From Thermanaerosceptrum fracticalcis (lineage in GTDB: Bacteria > Bacillota > Peptococcia > DRI-13), in contig NZ_CP045798.1 of the NCBI RefSeq assembly GCF_000746025.2, positions 1,784,501 through 1,848,500 on the forward strand: a stretch of DNA of 64,000 nucleotides. Reading direction: 5' to 3'. A model generated the notes under the pieces. The model ran no database searches, was not told where the DNA came from, and saw only the letters and a list, made by a program, of their open reading frames with translations. Of the stretch, positions 8,927-18,008 are shown in pieces (positions within the stretch are counted from its first letter, which is position 1; each line of letters begins with the position of its first letter). The position numbers and the translations under genes are program-made.

Positions 8927-9871
8927 CTACTCAGGAATAATAGTGGTACCTGTTTCTCCTTTTAAGGCTGGTCCAATCTCTTCCAGGGCCGCAATAATTG
9001 ACTTTTGGCCTCCCTTTTCCACAAATAAAAGAGCTGCTTCCATCTTAGGACCCATGCTGCCGGGCGGAAAGTGACCTTCTTTTTGATATTGGCGGCCTTC
9101 CCTGGCAGTAATAACGTCTAACTCCTTTTGTGAAGGCTTGCCAAAGTTGATGGCAACGCGGCTTACCCCTGTTAACAAGACAAAGGTATCCGCTCCTACA
9201 TCCCGGGCTAGCTGTTGACCGGCTAAATCCTTATCAATAACGGCTTCAACTCCACTATACTCTCCCAAATCATTTTGGGAGACCGGGATTCCGCCACCAC
9301 CGGCAGCAATAACCACAGCACCTGCCTCGATTAAAGCACGAATCGCATCTTTTTCTAGTATTTTCAGAGGAAAAGGTGAAGGAACGACCCTGCGCCAACC
9401 GCGCCCGCTATCCTCAACCATGGCATAACCTTTCTCTTCTCTAAGCTTTTTAGCCTCTTCTTCAGTATAGAAAGGACCCACAGGTTTGGTAGGATTTTGG
9501 AAGGCCGGATCATCTTTATCTACCTCGACTCTTGTGACTACTGTAACCACTGGAACATGAATACCCTCTTTAACTAAGGCATTGGTGAGTTCCTGCTGCA
9601 AAGCATACCCTAACGAACCCTGAGTATTAGATACACAAACATCCAAAGGCATAGCGGGTACAACAGATTTGCTTAACTCATTTTTAATTAGCAGATTACC
9701 GACCTGGGGTCCGTTGCCGTGGGTCAAGACTACGCGATGTCCTTCTTTAATAAGACCTACCAGATGAGCACAGGTTTCTTTAATATTGGCTAACTGTTCT
9801 GGAAAAGTCCCTTTTTGACCGGCCTTGGTGATGGCATTACCGCCAAAGGCTAATACAATGGTTTTTCCCAT
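8927..9871 (-). CDS. arcC: Carbamate kinase
   Basis: Converts carbamoyl phosphate plus ADP to ATP, CO2 and ammonia, the energy-conserving step of anaerobic ureide or arginine breakdown. The 314 residues start with GKTIVLAFGGNAI and carry THGNGPQVGNLLI and AAGGGGIPV, the family nucleotide- and carbamate-binding motifs. No arginine deiminase or ornithine carbamoyltransferase is nearby. The carbamoyl phosphate most likely comes from the AllF/AllG/AllH-type proteins encoded upstream, making this the functional counterpart of E. coli AllK. The ribosome site is only G-rich. A 10-bp hairpin separates it from the cyclase gene, so its level may be set separately. Confidence 0.93.
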   Translation of the reverse strand: MGKTIVLAFGGNAITKAGQKGTFPEQLANIKETCAHLVGLIKEGHRVVLTHGNGPQVGNLLIKNELSKSVVPAMPLDVCVSNTQGSLGYALQQELTNALVKEGIHVPVVTVVTRVEVDKDDPAFQNPTKPVGPFYTEEEAKKLREEKGYAMVEDSGRGWRRVVPSPFPLKILEKDAIRALIEAGAVVIAAGGGGIPVSQNDLGEYSGVEAVIDKDLAGQQLARDVGADTFVLLTGVSRVAINFGKPSQKELDVITAREGRQYQKEGHFPPGSMGPKMEAALLFVEKGGQKSIIAALEEIGPALKGETGTTIIPE

Positions 9872-9960
9872 CTAAAACTTGCCCCCCATAATTCTCCCTT
9901 TTTCAGAATTAACAGTATTTTATTACTGGTATTGATTTCCTGAAATAGCTATGAGGTAAA

Positions 9961-9986
9961 GTTGACAGGCCCTAAAGCCTGTCAAC
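9961..9986 (-). terminator. Intercistronic hairpin, terminator-like
   Basis: Perfect 10-bp stem GTTGACAGGC / GCCTGTCAAC with a 6-base loop, followed on the minus strand by TTTACC. It stands between the cyclase and carbamate kinase genes and may attenuate read-through or stabilise the upstream message. The T-run is short. Confidence 0.55.
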
Positions 9987-10002
9987 CTTCACTTCCATTA
10001 TC

Positions 10003-10788
10003 TTATTCTTCATCAAAGGCCACAATACGACAAATACTGGATTCACCGCCCACAAATCTCCAGGGGTAGCAGCCGATGATGAGGCGCTTGTTTAAGACTT
10101 CACGGATTTGTCCCCCTATATTTTCCACGTGAATTATATCATGGGGGAAGAGGTCAATGTGCATCAACTGATAATCTTCGGCAGGGAACATTTCTTCAAG
10201 GGATTTATTGTATTTCTTCCTAAAGTAGGCATCACATTCTTTAGCCTGGGCAGGCATCCAATCCCGGATCTTGGTATTCATGGGGTGGTCAGCAGAGCCG
10301 GCATCAATACCAATCCACTTGATTTTCATTTTCTTACACCATGCTGAGAATTCACGAGTAGGACCAGGATGTTTTACCATGTAGCGCACTTCATCGGCCT
10401 CGGGTTGATCCCAACTGTATTTAACGTAGCCGGTATGGATGAGGAGGATATCCCCTTCTCTAACCTCCACCCTGTCGGTAATATCTTTGGAAGTATAGAT
10501 ACCATAATCTTCAGCAATATCACTGAGGTCCACAACTACACCAGGTCCAATGAGGTCAGTAAGAGGAATGCTGGCAATGTCACGGCCGTGGGTACAGAAG
10601 TGTAAAGAACCATCCAGGTGAGTTCCTACGTGGTTGCTGGTGGTAATCAGCTGTCCGTTGGCGCCATTAGGGGCAAGACGCTTGAAGAATTTGATTTGTA
10701 AGGGTTCATAGGTAGGCCAGGCCGGAGTCAAGTGGCTGAGAGGTTGGGTTAAGTCATACATTTTTACTTTGTCCCAGTTTTTAATCAC
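10003..10788 (-). CDS. Cyclase-family metal-dependent hydrolase (kynurenine formamidase-like)
   Basis: 261-residue member of the cyclase/KynB/isatin hydrolase family, Mn- or Zn-dependent enzymes that hydrolyse amides or open cyclic amides. The metal motif HVGTHLDGSLHF (HxGTHxDxxxH type) is at about residue 53, and the family-typical start MYDLTQPLSHLTPAWPTYEP is intact. The start is GTG at 10788 with AAAGGAGAG upstream. It lies in one transcription direction between the CaiB CoA-transferase and carbamate kinase genes, so a ring-opening role on the product of the Mo hydroxylase is the simplest idea. This is inference; the family is broad. Confidence 0.85.
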   Translation of the reverse strand: MIKNWDKVKMYDLTQPLSHLTPAWPTYEPLQIKFFKRLAPNGANGQLITTSNHVGTHLDGSLHFCTHGRDIASIPLTDLIGPGVVVDLSDIAEDYGIYTSKDITDRVEVREGDILLIHTGYVKYSWDQPEADEVRYMVKHPGPTREFSAWCKKMKIKWIGIDAGSADHPMNTKIRDWMPAQAKECDAYFRKKYNKSLEEMFPAEDYQLMHIDLFPHDIIHVENIGGQIREVLNKRLIIGCYPWRFVGGESSICRIVAFDEE

Positions 10789-10859
10789 GGTAAATCTCTC
10801 CTTTTTTCTAATTTTATTTACTTTAGAAACTCTAGCTTTTAACAGTATTGAAATCTGTT

Positions 10860-10930
10860 GTCGGAAGTCGGTAGTCAGAGATGGGAAGTCGGTTAACGGT
10901 TAAAGGTTCAAGGTTTACGGTTAACGATTA
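10860..10930. repeat. Intergenic word-repeat block B
   Basis: TCGGAAGTCGGTAGTCAGAG and GGGAAGTCGG (inverse of the TTCCGACTTCCGA word) run into GGTTAACGGTTAAAGGTTC and GGTTTACGGTTAACG. It lies inside the 171-base gap between the cyclase and CaiB genes of one apparent operon. Confidence 0.75.
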
Positions 10931-10959
10931 TGCTCATGTGGCAAAACCTCCATTTCATC

Positions 10960-12159
10960 TCAGAGGGCACCTTTTGTCTTCAGGGAGGCTATCTTTTCTT
11001 CAGTATAACCCAATAAAGTCTTCAAAATTTCATCGGTATGCTCACCTAAAGCAGGGGCAGGCCCTTGCACACCACCCGGTGTCTCTGACAATTTTACAGG
11101 AACCCCTGGGGCAACAATTTCCTTGTCCTGAGGAATTTTAACTTTCACCAGCATTTCTCGAGAATTTATCTGGGGATGATTAAAGAGCTTATCAACAGTG
11201 TTGATGGGACCACAGGGGATACCCGCAGCATCCAACTCTTTCATCCATTGGGCAAAACTCTTGGTTTTAAAGATTTCTTCCAGTATGTTTCCTAATTCTT
11301 CAACATGTTCCGTGCGCTTAGCATTAGTGATAAACCTGCTGTCATCAATTAATTCTTCACGTCCGATCACCTTACAAAACTTGGCCCAGAGTTGATCATT
11401 GCCCACAGCGACAATAATCCAGTCATCTTGCGTTTTATAGGCCTGGAAAGGGGTAATGGAAGGATGACGTGTACCCAGGGGTTCAGGGGCCTTTCCGGTA
11501 ACGGCATACCTCGCAATAGCATTTTCCAGGATAGCCACCTGGCAATCCAGCATGGCCACATCAACCAGCTGCCCCAGCCCTGTCTTCTCCCGGTGGTACA
11601 AAGCAGTCATAATACCATAAGCAGTAAAAAGCCCTGCAGTGATATCCCCGATAGAAGCCCCGACCCGGACAGGTGGTCTGCCTGGTTCCCCGGTAATACT
11701 CATGATACCGCCCATTCCCTGTACTATCATATCATAGGCAGCTTTATGAGCATAAGGACCGGTCTGGCCAAAGCCCGAAGAAGCAGCATATATTAGCCTA
11801 GGATTAACTTTCTTTAATTCCTCATAGCCTAAACCCAGCTTTTCCATGGTTCCTGGCCGGAAGTTTTCCACTAATACATCTACTTTTTTCACCAGGTCCA
11901 GGAAAACAGCTTTACCCTCGGGAATCTTTAGTTCCAAAGTGAGTGATTTTTTCCCCCGGTTTAAACTGGCAAAGTAAGCGCTGAAGCCATCCACAAAAGG
12001 CCCAAACTCACGGGAATCATCCCCTACTTCAGGTCGCTCTATTTTGATGACTTCCGCCCCGAAATCGGCTAACATCATGGTGGCAAATGGACCTGCCAGG
12101 ACCCTGGTCATGTCCAGCACCTTAACTCCAGCCAGAGGCAGCTTTTTGGTATTGCTCAT
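10960..12159 (-). CDS. Class III CoA-transferase (CaiB/BaiF family)
   Basis: Moves CoA between carboxylic acids, or from a CoA thioester to a carboxylate. The 399 residues carry the family start LAGVKVLDMTRVLAGPFATMMLADFGAEVIKIE, the NRGKKSLTLELK segment and LVDVAMLDCQVA, where an aspartate in this position is the covalent catalytic residue of the family. Most annotated relatives act on carnitine, oxalate/formate or succinate; the acid here cannot be named. Presence within a transcarbamylase/carbamate kinase operon is unusual and suggests that the carbon skeleton left after nitrogen removal (malonate, oxalate or oxamate-like) is activated as a CoA ester. Confidence 0.88.
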   Translation of the reverse strand: MSNTKKLPLAGVKVLDMTRVLAGPFATMMLADFGAEVIKIERPEVGDDSREFGPFVDGFSAYFASLNRGKKSLTLELKIPEGKAVFLDLVKKVDVLVENFRPGTMEKLGLGYEELKKVNPRLIYAASSGFGQTGPYAHKAAYDMIVQGMGGIMSITGEPGRPPVRVGASIGDITAGLFTAYGIMTALYHREKTGLGQLVDVAMLDCQVAILENAIARYAVTGKAPEPLGTRHPSITPFQAYKTQDDWIIVAVGNDQLWAKFCKVIGREELIDDSRFITNAKRTEHVEELGNILEEIFKTKSFAQWMKELDAAGIPCGPINTVDKLFNHPQINSREMLVKVKIPQDKEIVAPGVPVKLSETPGGVQGPAPALGEHTDEILKTLLGYTEEKIASLKTKGAL

Positions 12160-12179
12160 ATCTTACACCCTTTATCAAG

Positions 12180-13598
12180 TTATTTTGCATACTCTTCAGC
12201 AAAAGCCAGGAGAGCCTTTTCAAAACACTCTCTGGGCGGATTCACTAATCCCGCACCTACCTGACCAACACCGGGCTCCTTATGGGCCATCCCCGTATTG
12301 ATCTGGGGTAAAATACCCAGCTCAATAACCTTTCTTAGATCAATCCCCGTAGCACTGCCGCGGAAATTAAATTGCGGAATAGTGAAGAATTTGTTTTCTC
12401 CAATAGTAATCTCATACATACGGTTGGAATAGGCGAGAGCATCATCCACAGTTCCACCCACAAACTGGACTATAGCCGGGGCAGCAGCCATAGCAAAACC
12501 TCCGATACCGGCTGTTTCGGTGATGGCGCTGTCACCAATGTCAGGGTTGGCATCAGCTTCCGTGAAACCTGGGAAAAGGAGCCCCTTAATCATTTGGGCC
12601 GGACCGGTAAACCATCTGGTCCCCAAGCCACTGATACGTATACCGAATTCTGTACCATTTCGAGCCATGGTTGTGACCATGGTGCTGTAAGGCACACCGT
12701 TTGCCGCATCCAAAGCGGCTTTACAATATGGCATAGAAAGATTCAAGAAGAAGTGGTCGTTACTATTGATAAAGTTAACTATTTTCACCAAATCTTCCTG
12801 CGGTATTCCTGCCTGGAGCAAATAGGGGGCAATAGCTCGAATAAAGAGAGAAGTACCGGCCTTATTACGGTTATGACCTTCGTCCCCCATGTGGACGGCT
12901 TGAGCTACCATGGCTCGAAGGTCGATTCCGCCAGAAAGAAGAATGGCTTTTTTCAGAGCAGGGGCCAGGACCTTCTCTATCCAGCGTAAACGTTCAATAA
13001 CCTCCTCACTATAGGCACCATAGCGCAGCACCTTACCCAGGCCTTCATTCAAAGTACAAAAAGCTGTATTGCCATGGGTAACATTTTTAATGACAAAGAC
13101 GGGCATAGAGGCTGAAACTACACCAGCCATGGGACCCACCCCGCCCCGCTCATGACAGGGAGAATAAGTGATTTCTCCTGAGGCAGCTAATTTTTCCGCT
13201 TCTTCCCCATTAGAAGCCAAACCTTCATAGATGAGGGCCCCCATCACGGCCCCACGCATGGGTCCGGACATTTTCTCCCAGGTTATGGGCGGCCCTGCGT
13301 GCAGGATAGTCTTTTTCGTCATACCGGGTATAAAGTCCAAAGCAGTCTCTATATCCACCAGCATGGGTTGGGCACCGGTATAACGATTAAATGCTTCCTG
13401 GTTTGCTTCATTAATTTTATCTTCTAAAGCTTTCAAAGCATCCAGAGCTTTGATCAGGCGAATATCCCCTCCAGCCGGAGGAGTCCAGTCCACCTGAACC
13501 ACAGGAATACCTTGCTTGGCTAAGTCGTTTTTAAAGAGTTCTGTTCCCAAATTAATAGCGTTGATTTTTTGTGCAAAGAGCTCCTTTATCTTTGTCAT
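12180..13598 (-). CDS. allG: AllG-like DUF1116 protein, transcarbamylase subunit
   Basis: DUF1116 family (E. coli YlbE/AllG), one of three proteins shown genetically and biochemically in E. coli to form oxamic transcarbamylase. The 472-residue product has the family stretches TGAQPMLVDIETALDFIPGM, GGVGPMAGV and the Gly/Ala-rich TAGIGGFAMAAAPA. AGGGAGGTT precedes the ATG. It follows the FdrA gene by 21 bases and is followed by the CaiB gene. The substrate need not be oxalurate here since the allantoin genes are absent. Confidence 0.85.
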   Translation of the reverse strand: MTKIKELFAQKINAINLGTELFKNDLAKQGIPVVQVDWTPPAGGDIRLIKALDALKALEDKINEANQEAFNRYTGAQPMLVDIETALDFIPGMTKKTILHAGPPITWEKMSGPMRGAVMGALIYEGLASNGEEAEKLAASGEITYSPCHERGGVGPMAGVVSASMPVFVIKNVTHGNTAFCTLNEGLGKVLRYGAYSEEVIERLRWIEKVLAPALKKAILLSGGIDLRAMVAQAVHMGDEGHNRNKAGTSLFIRAIAPYLLQAGIPQEDLVKIVNFINSNDHFFLNLSMPYCKAALDAANGVPYSTMVTTMARNGTEFGIRISGLGTRWFTGPAQMIKGLLFPGFTEADANPDIGDSAITETAGIGGFAMAAAPAIVQFVGGTVDDALAYSNRMYEITIGENKFFTIPQFNFRGSATGIDLRKVIELGILPQINTGMAHKEPGVGQVGAGLVNPPRECFEKALLAFAEEYAK

Positions 13599-13619
13599 GT
13601 CTTAACCTCCCTTCCGGAC

Positions 13620-15170
13620 CTATTGTCTGTCCTTCACGATTGTACCTGCCAGTTTGGCGGCTTTTACATTACTGGATGCAATAACGACACCCGCTTCTTT
13701 CAGTTTGGCCTCTTGTTCAGTGAAATTTTGCGGGTCTTTATGGGTTCCACAAATGGATGCTACAACGGACAGGTATCGTCCTTGGGCTTGAGCCAGAGCC
13801 TTAGCTTCCTTAATCACGGGCACAAGAATCCCTGCAGGATCGGGATGGGAACCGTAACCTAAAACAACATCCAGGAGGATAACGGCTGTTTCTGGATCCC
13901 GGGCCTCCTGTAAAAGCCTGGAGAGCCTGAGGGTGGGGTCAATCATGGGGTGGGGCCGTCCTACTGTAAACTTGTCATCACCTAAGTCTATAGCTGTATG
14001 TTTCTTGCTCTTAGAGGTGTCCTCCAGCATCAACTCGGGCTTAAAGGCAATATTTGAGTAGATACCGCCCAGGTCCTCCTGCAATACTAACATGGCTTCA
14101 TCGCACAGTGTTCCACCCGTATAAAGGGCACGAACATATTTTTGTCCAGGAGCCATTCCAGCCTGTTCACGCTCCACAACGGCCAGATCCTCTACACAGC
14201 ATACACAATCTGTGGGAATTTCTTTGCCTAAGGCTAAGGCCACCGCTTTCCGGGCAGTATCCTCTAGGTTATATCCCGCGATGGCTCCAGCCTTTTCAAT
14301 AGCACTGCGGTCACCCCCTAGGAAAAACACTACTTTGGGTTTGGACCCATTCTTTACTGCTGCCAGAACTTTTTCTGCGACTTGAGGCGCAGGGGGCTTG
14401 GAAATAATCACAATAACAGCAGTAGCGGGATCCTCTTCTAAGGCCTTGAGGCCGTCCAGCATCATAATTCCGCCTACCTCTGCCTTTAAATCCCTGCCTC
14501 CTGTACCGATGACCTGGGAGATCCCGCCACCGAAACGGTCAATCAAAGAAGTAACTTCCTGGGTACCTGTTCCTGAAGCAGCCACAATACCAATATTCCC
14601 GGGACGGACTACATTGGCAAAACAAAGGGGAACATGGTTAATAATGGCTGTGCCACAGTCAGGTCCCATCATCAAGAGACCCTTTTCATGGGCTAATTTT
14701 TTTAGGGCAATTTCATCTTCCAGGGACACGTTATCGGAAAATAACATGACATGGAGATTGTTTTCCAGGGCTTTTTTCACTTCCCTGGCCGCATAAGCAC
14801 CTGGCAGGGAAATCACAACTAAATTACTTTCAGGAGCAAGATTTAAGGCCCCGTCCAGGCTTTTAGGCACCTGTTCGGCTGCTTTTTTGGCACCTTTACG
14901 TTGCACCAATGCTTCCTCTACTGCTTGGATGGCTTCTGCCAGAATTGTTTCGTTTTCAGCCTTGACAGCGATTAAGAGGTCATTGGGCCCCGCTTTCACC
15001 ACTTCCGGGGTTTCCATGCCAACATTAGCAATTAGTTCTTTATTTAAGTCTGTCCCCATACCAACGACAGCATCAAAGACCCCTGCCCTTTCTGTTATTT
15101 TTTTAGAAATGGCCATGAGGGTAACAGAGTCAAAATAGGCATTAGCCTTTACGATAACTTTTACAACCAT
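13620..15170 (-). CDS. fdrA: FdrA-like (AllF) acyl-CoA synthetase-fold protein, transcarbamylase subunit
   Basis: 516-residue FdrA/AllF protein with a succinyl-CoA synthetase-like fold: a Rossmann CoA-binding-like region (VAASGTGTQEVTSLIDRFGGG at about 205) and a ligase-like C-terminal domain (VILLDVVLGYGSHPDP). In E. coli AllF acts with AllG and AllH to phosphorolyse oxalurate to oxamate and carbamoyl phosphate. AAAGGAG lies before the ATG. The start overlaps the end of the allH-like gene by 10 bases and the allG-like gene follows, so the trio is translationally tied in the order H-F-G. Confidence 0.87.
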   Translation of the reverse strand: MVVKVIVKANAYFDSVTLMAISKKITERAGVFDAVVGMGTDLNKELIANVGMETPEVVKAGPNDLLIAVKAENETILAEAIQAVEEALVQRKGAKKAAEQVPKSLDGALNLAPESNLVVISLPGAYAAREVKKALENNLHVMLFSDNVSLEDEIALKKLAHEKGLLMMGPDCGTAIINHVPLCFANVVRPGNIGIVAASGTGTQEVTSLIDRFGGGISQVIGTGGRDLKAEVGGIMMLDGLKALEEDPATAVIVIISKPPAPQVAEKVLAAVKNGSKPKVVFFLGGDRSAIEKAGAIAGYNLEDTARKAVALALGKEIPTDCVCCVEDLAVVEREQAGMAPGQKYVRALYTGGTLCDEAMLVLQEDLGGIYSNIAFKPELMLEDTSKSKKHTAIDLGDDKFTVGRPHPMIDPTLRLSRLLQEARDPETAVILLDVVLGYGSHPDPAGILVPVIKEAKALAQAQGRYLSVVASICGTHKDPQNFTEQEAKLKEAGVVIASSNVKAAKLAGTIVKDRQ

Positions 15171-16099
15171 ATCTGGGCACTCCTTTCTTGATATAAAGTA
15201 TCTTGGGTTAATAAAAACTCCATAGCCATACCAATACCGGCCAGCAGGTCACTGCCAGAAGTGCTGCCCATCCCCAGTACCCTTTTTACGGCTTTTATTA
15301 ACTGTTCATCATCCTCGCCGTAGTAAAGGGCATTAAGGAGGGCATGTATATGTTCCGGTGTTTGACCCTGGCTGGCATATAAGATTTGTGTATAACTGAT
15401 CAGGTTGGTGCGGCCCTTAGCTGCTCTGACAATCTCCTGATTGCAGCGCCAAACCCCTGTAGTTTCAAATCCCAAGGCCTTGGCGCCACAATAAAGACTG
15501 CTCATAAAACCGCTTAAAAAATCATCCCCCGAGGGAGTTAATCCCGGTCCAAGGCCAATCAGCGAACGGCCCCCCCTGTAAACACCTACCTGATCCCCGG
15601 AACGGATAGCTTCAGTAAGAGGAATCAATACTTTCAAAACGGCCTTGATGAGATAGCTGTCCGGAGGTTTATCGGCAAGAAGCCCGCCTAATCCTTCAGG
15701 AAAGCCATCCCTCACCACTTGTTTTTTTAAAATCATGAGATTTTTTAGTATTTGATGCCGGGAAACTGGACAATCCATATCCCCCAGGGTCCATAGCCCA
15801 GCTTTACTGAGATCAATAAAATAATCATCAATTAAGAGGGTACTTGTACCAATAGCCATGAATTTCCCATTCTGCACGAACCCCCATGATATAAAATCTT
15901 CTCCGGGGGGCAGTGCCACCAGTAAACTGTTAGGACTGTTGCCCACCTCCGGTAAGGCCAGAGAGTACAGTTCACCCTCCATAGTGAAAAGATTACAGAC
16001 CCGGTGAAACACACTGTGCACAGTTCCCGTAAAGGAGCCCTGCTTAAGTCTATGGCGGAACGCTTCGCCAAGGGAAACTCCACGTAACATCAATCCCAT
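15161..16099 (-). CDS. allH: AllH-like DUF2877 protein, transcarbamylase subunit
   Basis: 312-residue DUF2877 protein (E. coli YlbF/AllH). The C-terminal segment GLGPGLTPSGDDFLSGFM is the family hallmark. It is the first gene of the H-F-G trio on the minus strand, with a purine-rich AGAAGAGGGGGG before the start; an in-frame ATG three codons on is a possible alternative. The family is known mostly from clusters with FdrA, DUF1116 and carbamate kinase, exactly as here. Confidence 0.82.
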   Translation of the reverse strand: MGLMLRGVSLGEAFRHRLKQGSFTGTVHSVFHRVCNLFTMEGELYSLALPEVGNSPNSLLVALPPGEDFISWGFVQNGKFMAIGTSTLLIDDYFIDLSKAGLWTLGDMDCPVSRHQILKNLMILKKQVVRDGFPEGLGGLLADKPPDSYLIKAVLKVLIPLTEAIRSGDQVGVYRGGRSLIGLGPGLTPSGDDFLSGFMSSLYCGAKALGFETTGVWRCNQEIVRAAKGRTNLISYTQILYASQGQTPEHIHALLNALYYGEDDEQLIKAVKRVLGMGSTSGSDLLAGIGMAMEFLLTQDTLYQERSAQIWL

Positions 16100-16160
16100 G
16101 GCCTAAGCCCCCCTCTTCTTATGCTAATCTGTATAACATTTCATAAAAATATTCTCTTTT

Positions 16161-16176
16161 TGCAAGGTTTATACCT
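16161..16176 (-). promoter_or_regulatory. Possible sigma-54 type -24/-12 element before the allH-like gene
   Basis: Minus-strand AGGTATAAACCTTGCA keeps GG and GC exactly 10 bases apart with a perfect TTGCA at the -12 side, about 60 bases before the start codon. The -24 half is weak (AGGTAT against TGGCAC) and PucR is not a sigma-54 activator, so this may be chance. Confidence 0.25.
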
Positions 16177-16248
16177 TTGTTACTGTTTTACAAACGTCAC
16201 TTGCTTATTTTGTATAGTATTTTACATCCAGTTCATCCTTGAAAAGAG

Positions 16249-16270
16249 AAAAGCCCTCTTAAGGGCTTTT
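16249..16270 (-). terminator. Hairpin after pucR
   Basis: AAAAGCCCT / AGGGCTTTT stem with a 4-base loop; a T-rich tract follows on the minus strand. It lies 73 bases past the pucR stop and would separate regulator and catabolic transcripts. Confidence 0.75.
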
Positions 16271-16343
16271 ACAGCATTTGGCTTAAACTACTATTCGAAT
16301 AATGAGGACTCGCCGCAAAAAGGTCTCAGTAGTTATCCAGGGG

Positions 16344-18008
16344 TCAAACTTTCGTTTGCATTAATTTGCATACTTTTAAGCCAACCTCAAGGTTAAACCT
16401 GTCCTCAGAGTCATTTAAATCCAGTCCGGTTATTTCCTGAATCCTTTCCAAACGATACAAAACCGTATTGTAGTGAGTATAGAGTTTATCGGAAACTTTT
16501 TTAGCATTGCCCTGACATCTGAAAAACATGTCCAGAGTCTTCACCAAATCTGAATTTCTCTCAGCATCATAATTAATGAGCGGCCTTACCGTTTCGTTAA
16601 GAAATTCCTCCAGTTCTTCCCGTTTATCAATGAGGACAAGGAGGCGGTAAATCCCAAGATCGTGGAAATTAATATTCTGCCCCCGGGAGCCTATTTGTTT
16701 CCCAATACGCAAGGCTTTAAAGGCTTCTTTGTAACTTTTCTGAATCCCGGCAATTCCCTCATAGTAACGTCCTACACTGATTGTAAGATCCCCTTCTTTT
16801 AAAAGATGAGAAAGGGCTTTCCGCATAAGCTTGGCTTCTTCCATAACCTCCCTGTATAAAAGTTTTGGTTCCTTTTTCTTTACTTCTAATAACAAAATAA
16901 CCATATTGCTTTTCGTGCCAGCAATAACAGCTCTATCTTCATCTTTATAAAAGTCGCAAACCATCTTAAAAATACTATTATTAATATCCTGTCGTCTCTT
17001 TTCACTTTCGCTGCCGGTTTTAATAGAGTCATTTTCGTACTGTAAAATCACTGCTACATAGGGTTTGGCAAGGTCCCAACCAAAAAACTTGCCGCGGTTA
17101 ATAAATTCACTTTCCTCTTCTATTTGTGAGAATAACAACAAATCTAAAAATTCGTTGGCATAACGTCTTTCCACTTGAATGAGTGCATGTTGATTGACAA
17201 TTTCTAAAGCCGCTACTGTAGCCAATCTTTCCACAATAGGGATATCCGAAAAACTAAGGGGCTTGTTTGTTTCACAAACAAGCACTTTACCATAGTATTC
17301 ATTTCCGGAATATATGGGAACCTCCAGGTTACAGAATTTGCAACCGTCGGCTTCTACAGGTACTTTACTTGTTTGTACATGTCCTCGAACAACTCCTACA
17401 CTTTCTTTATCCCATAAATCCCCGATTTTATCCTCGTCCCAATTTACCGTTTCCCAGGCCACCCGTTCATGTTTAACATCGTAGATGATTACAGTATTTT
17501 CAACGAGTTGGGCCAGACTTTTAGCCATGTCTTTTAGATCACCCCCATTTAGGACAATATCCATAAACAAGCGGTGCGCATTAAGGGAACGGTTTAAATA
17601 GTTGTTCTGCTTATCTACAATGGCTGTTAAGGCATGGTTAATCAAATCGGAAAAAGAAACTTCTCCTGGCAATTCTAGCAGGGGAAAATCATACTGATCG
17701 GCCTGTTCGATCATAATGTCGGGAATACGTTCAATATAGCGGCGGGGTTTGATGGCCAATCCCACCAGCCCTCTTTGGGCCAGTTGGGGAACAAGATTCT
17801 GCTGCGCCGTGACATTATCGCGTATGGAGTAAGCCGTAGTTAAAAGAAGCTCACCCGGCTTAATCCAATCAAGGATATCCGGCACTTCCATAACATTGAC
17901 ATTAATCACCGTTTTATCGAGCCCCTTATGGCCCCCTACAACTCTTGTATTGTGAAATGGCTCAAGTTCCAGAAGTTCTCTAAGGCTCAAACCAATTTCC
18001 TTGTTCAT
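16344..18008 (-). CDS. PucR-family transcriptional regulator
   Basis: DNA-binding regulator of purine or other N-compound catabolism. From the ATG at 18008 the product is 554 residues: N-terminal PucR sensory domain (about 1-125, LSLRELLELEPFHNTRVVGG...), a central region, and a C-terminal PucR-type helix-turn-helix (CQGNAKKVSDKLYTHYNTVLYRLERIQEITG). GGAGGT lies 5 bases before this ATG; an upstream extension to 18071 lacks family similarity and a ribosome site. It directly precedes the allH-F-G operon and is the probable activator of both catabolic units. The IS110 element begins close upstream, so its native promoter may be displaced. Confidence 0.9.
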   Translation of the reverse strand: MNKEIGLSLRELLELEPFHNTRVVGGHKGLDKTVINVNVMEVPDILDWIKPGELLLTTAYSIRDNVTAQQNLVPQLAQRGLVGLAIKPRRYIERIPDIMIEQADQYDFPLLELPGEVSFSDLINHALTAIVDKQNNYLNRSLNAHRLFMDIVLNGGDLKDMAKSLAQLVENTVIIYDVKHERVAWETVNWDEDKIGDLWDKESVGVVRGHVQTSKVPVEADGCKFCNLEVPIYSGNEYYGKVLVCETNKPLSFSDIPIVERLATVAALEIVNQHALIQVERRYANEFLDLLLFSQIEEESEFINRGKFFGWDLAKPYVAVILQYENDSIKTGSESEKRRQDINNSIFKMVCDFYKDEDRAVIAGTKSNMVILLLEVKKKEPKLLYREVMEEAKLMRKALSHLLKEGDLTISVGRYYEGIAGIQKSYKEAFKALRIGKQIGSRGQNINFHDLGIYRLLVLIDKREELEEFLNETVRPLINYDAERNSDLVKTLDMFFRCQGNAKKVSDKLYTHYNTVLYRLERIQEITGLDLNDSEDRFNLEVGLKVCKLMQTKV

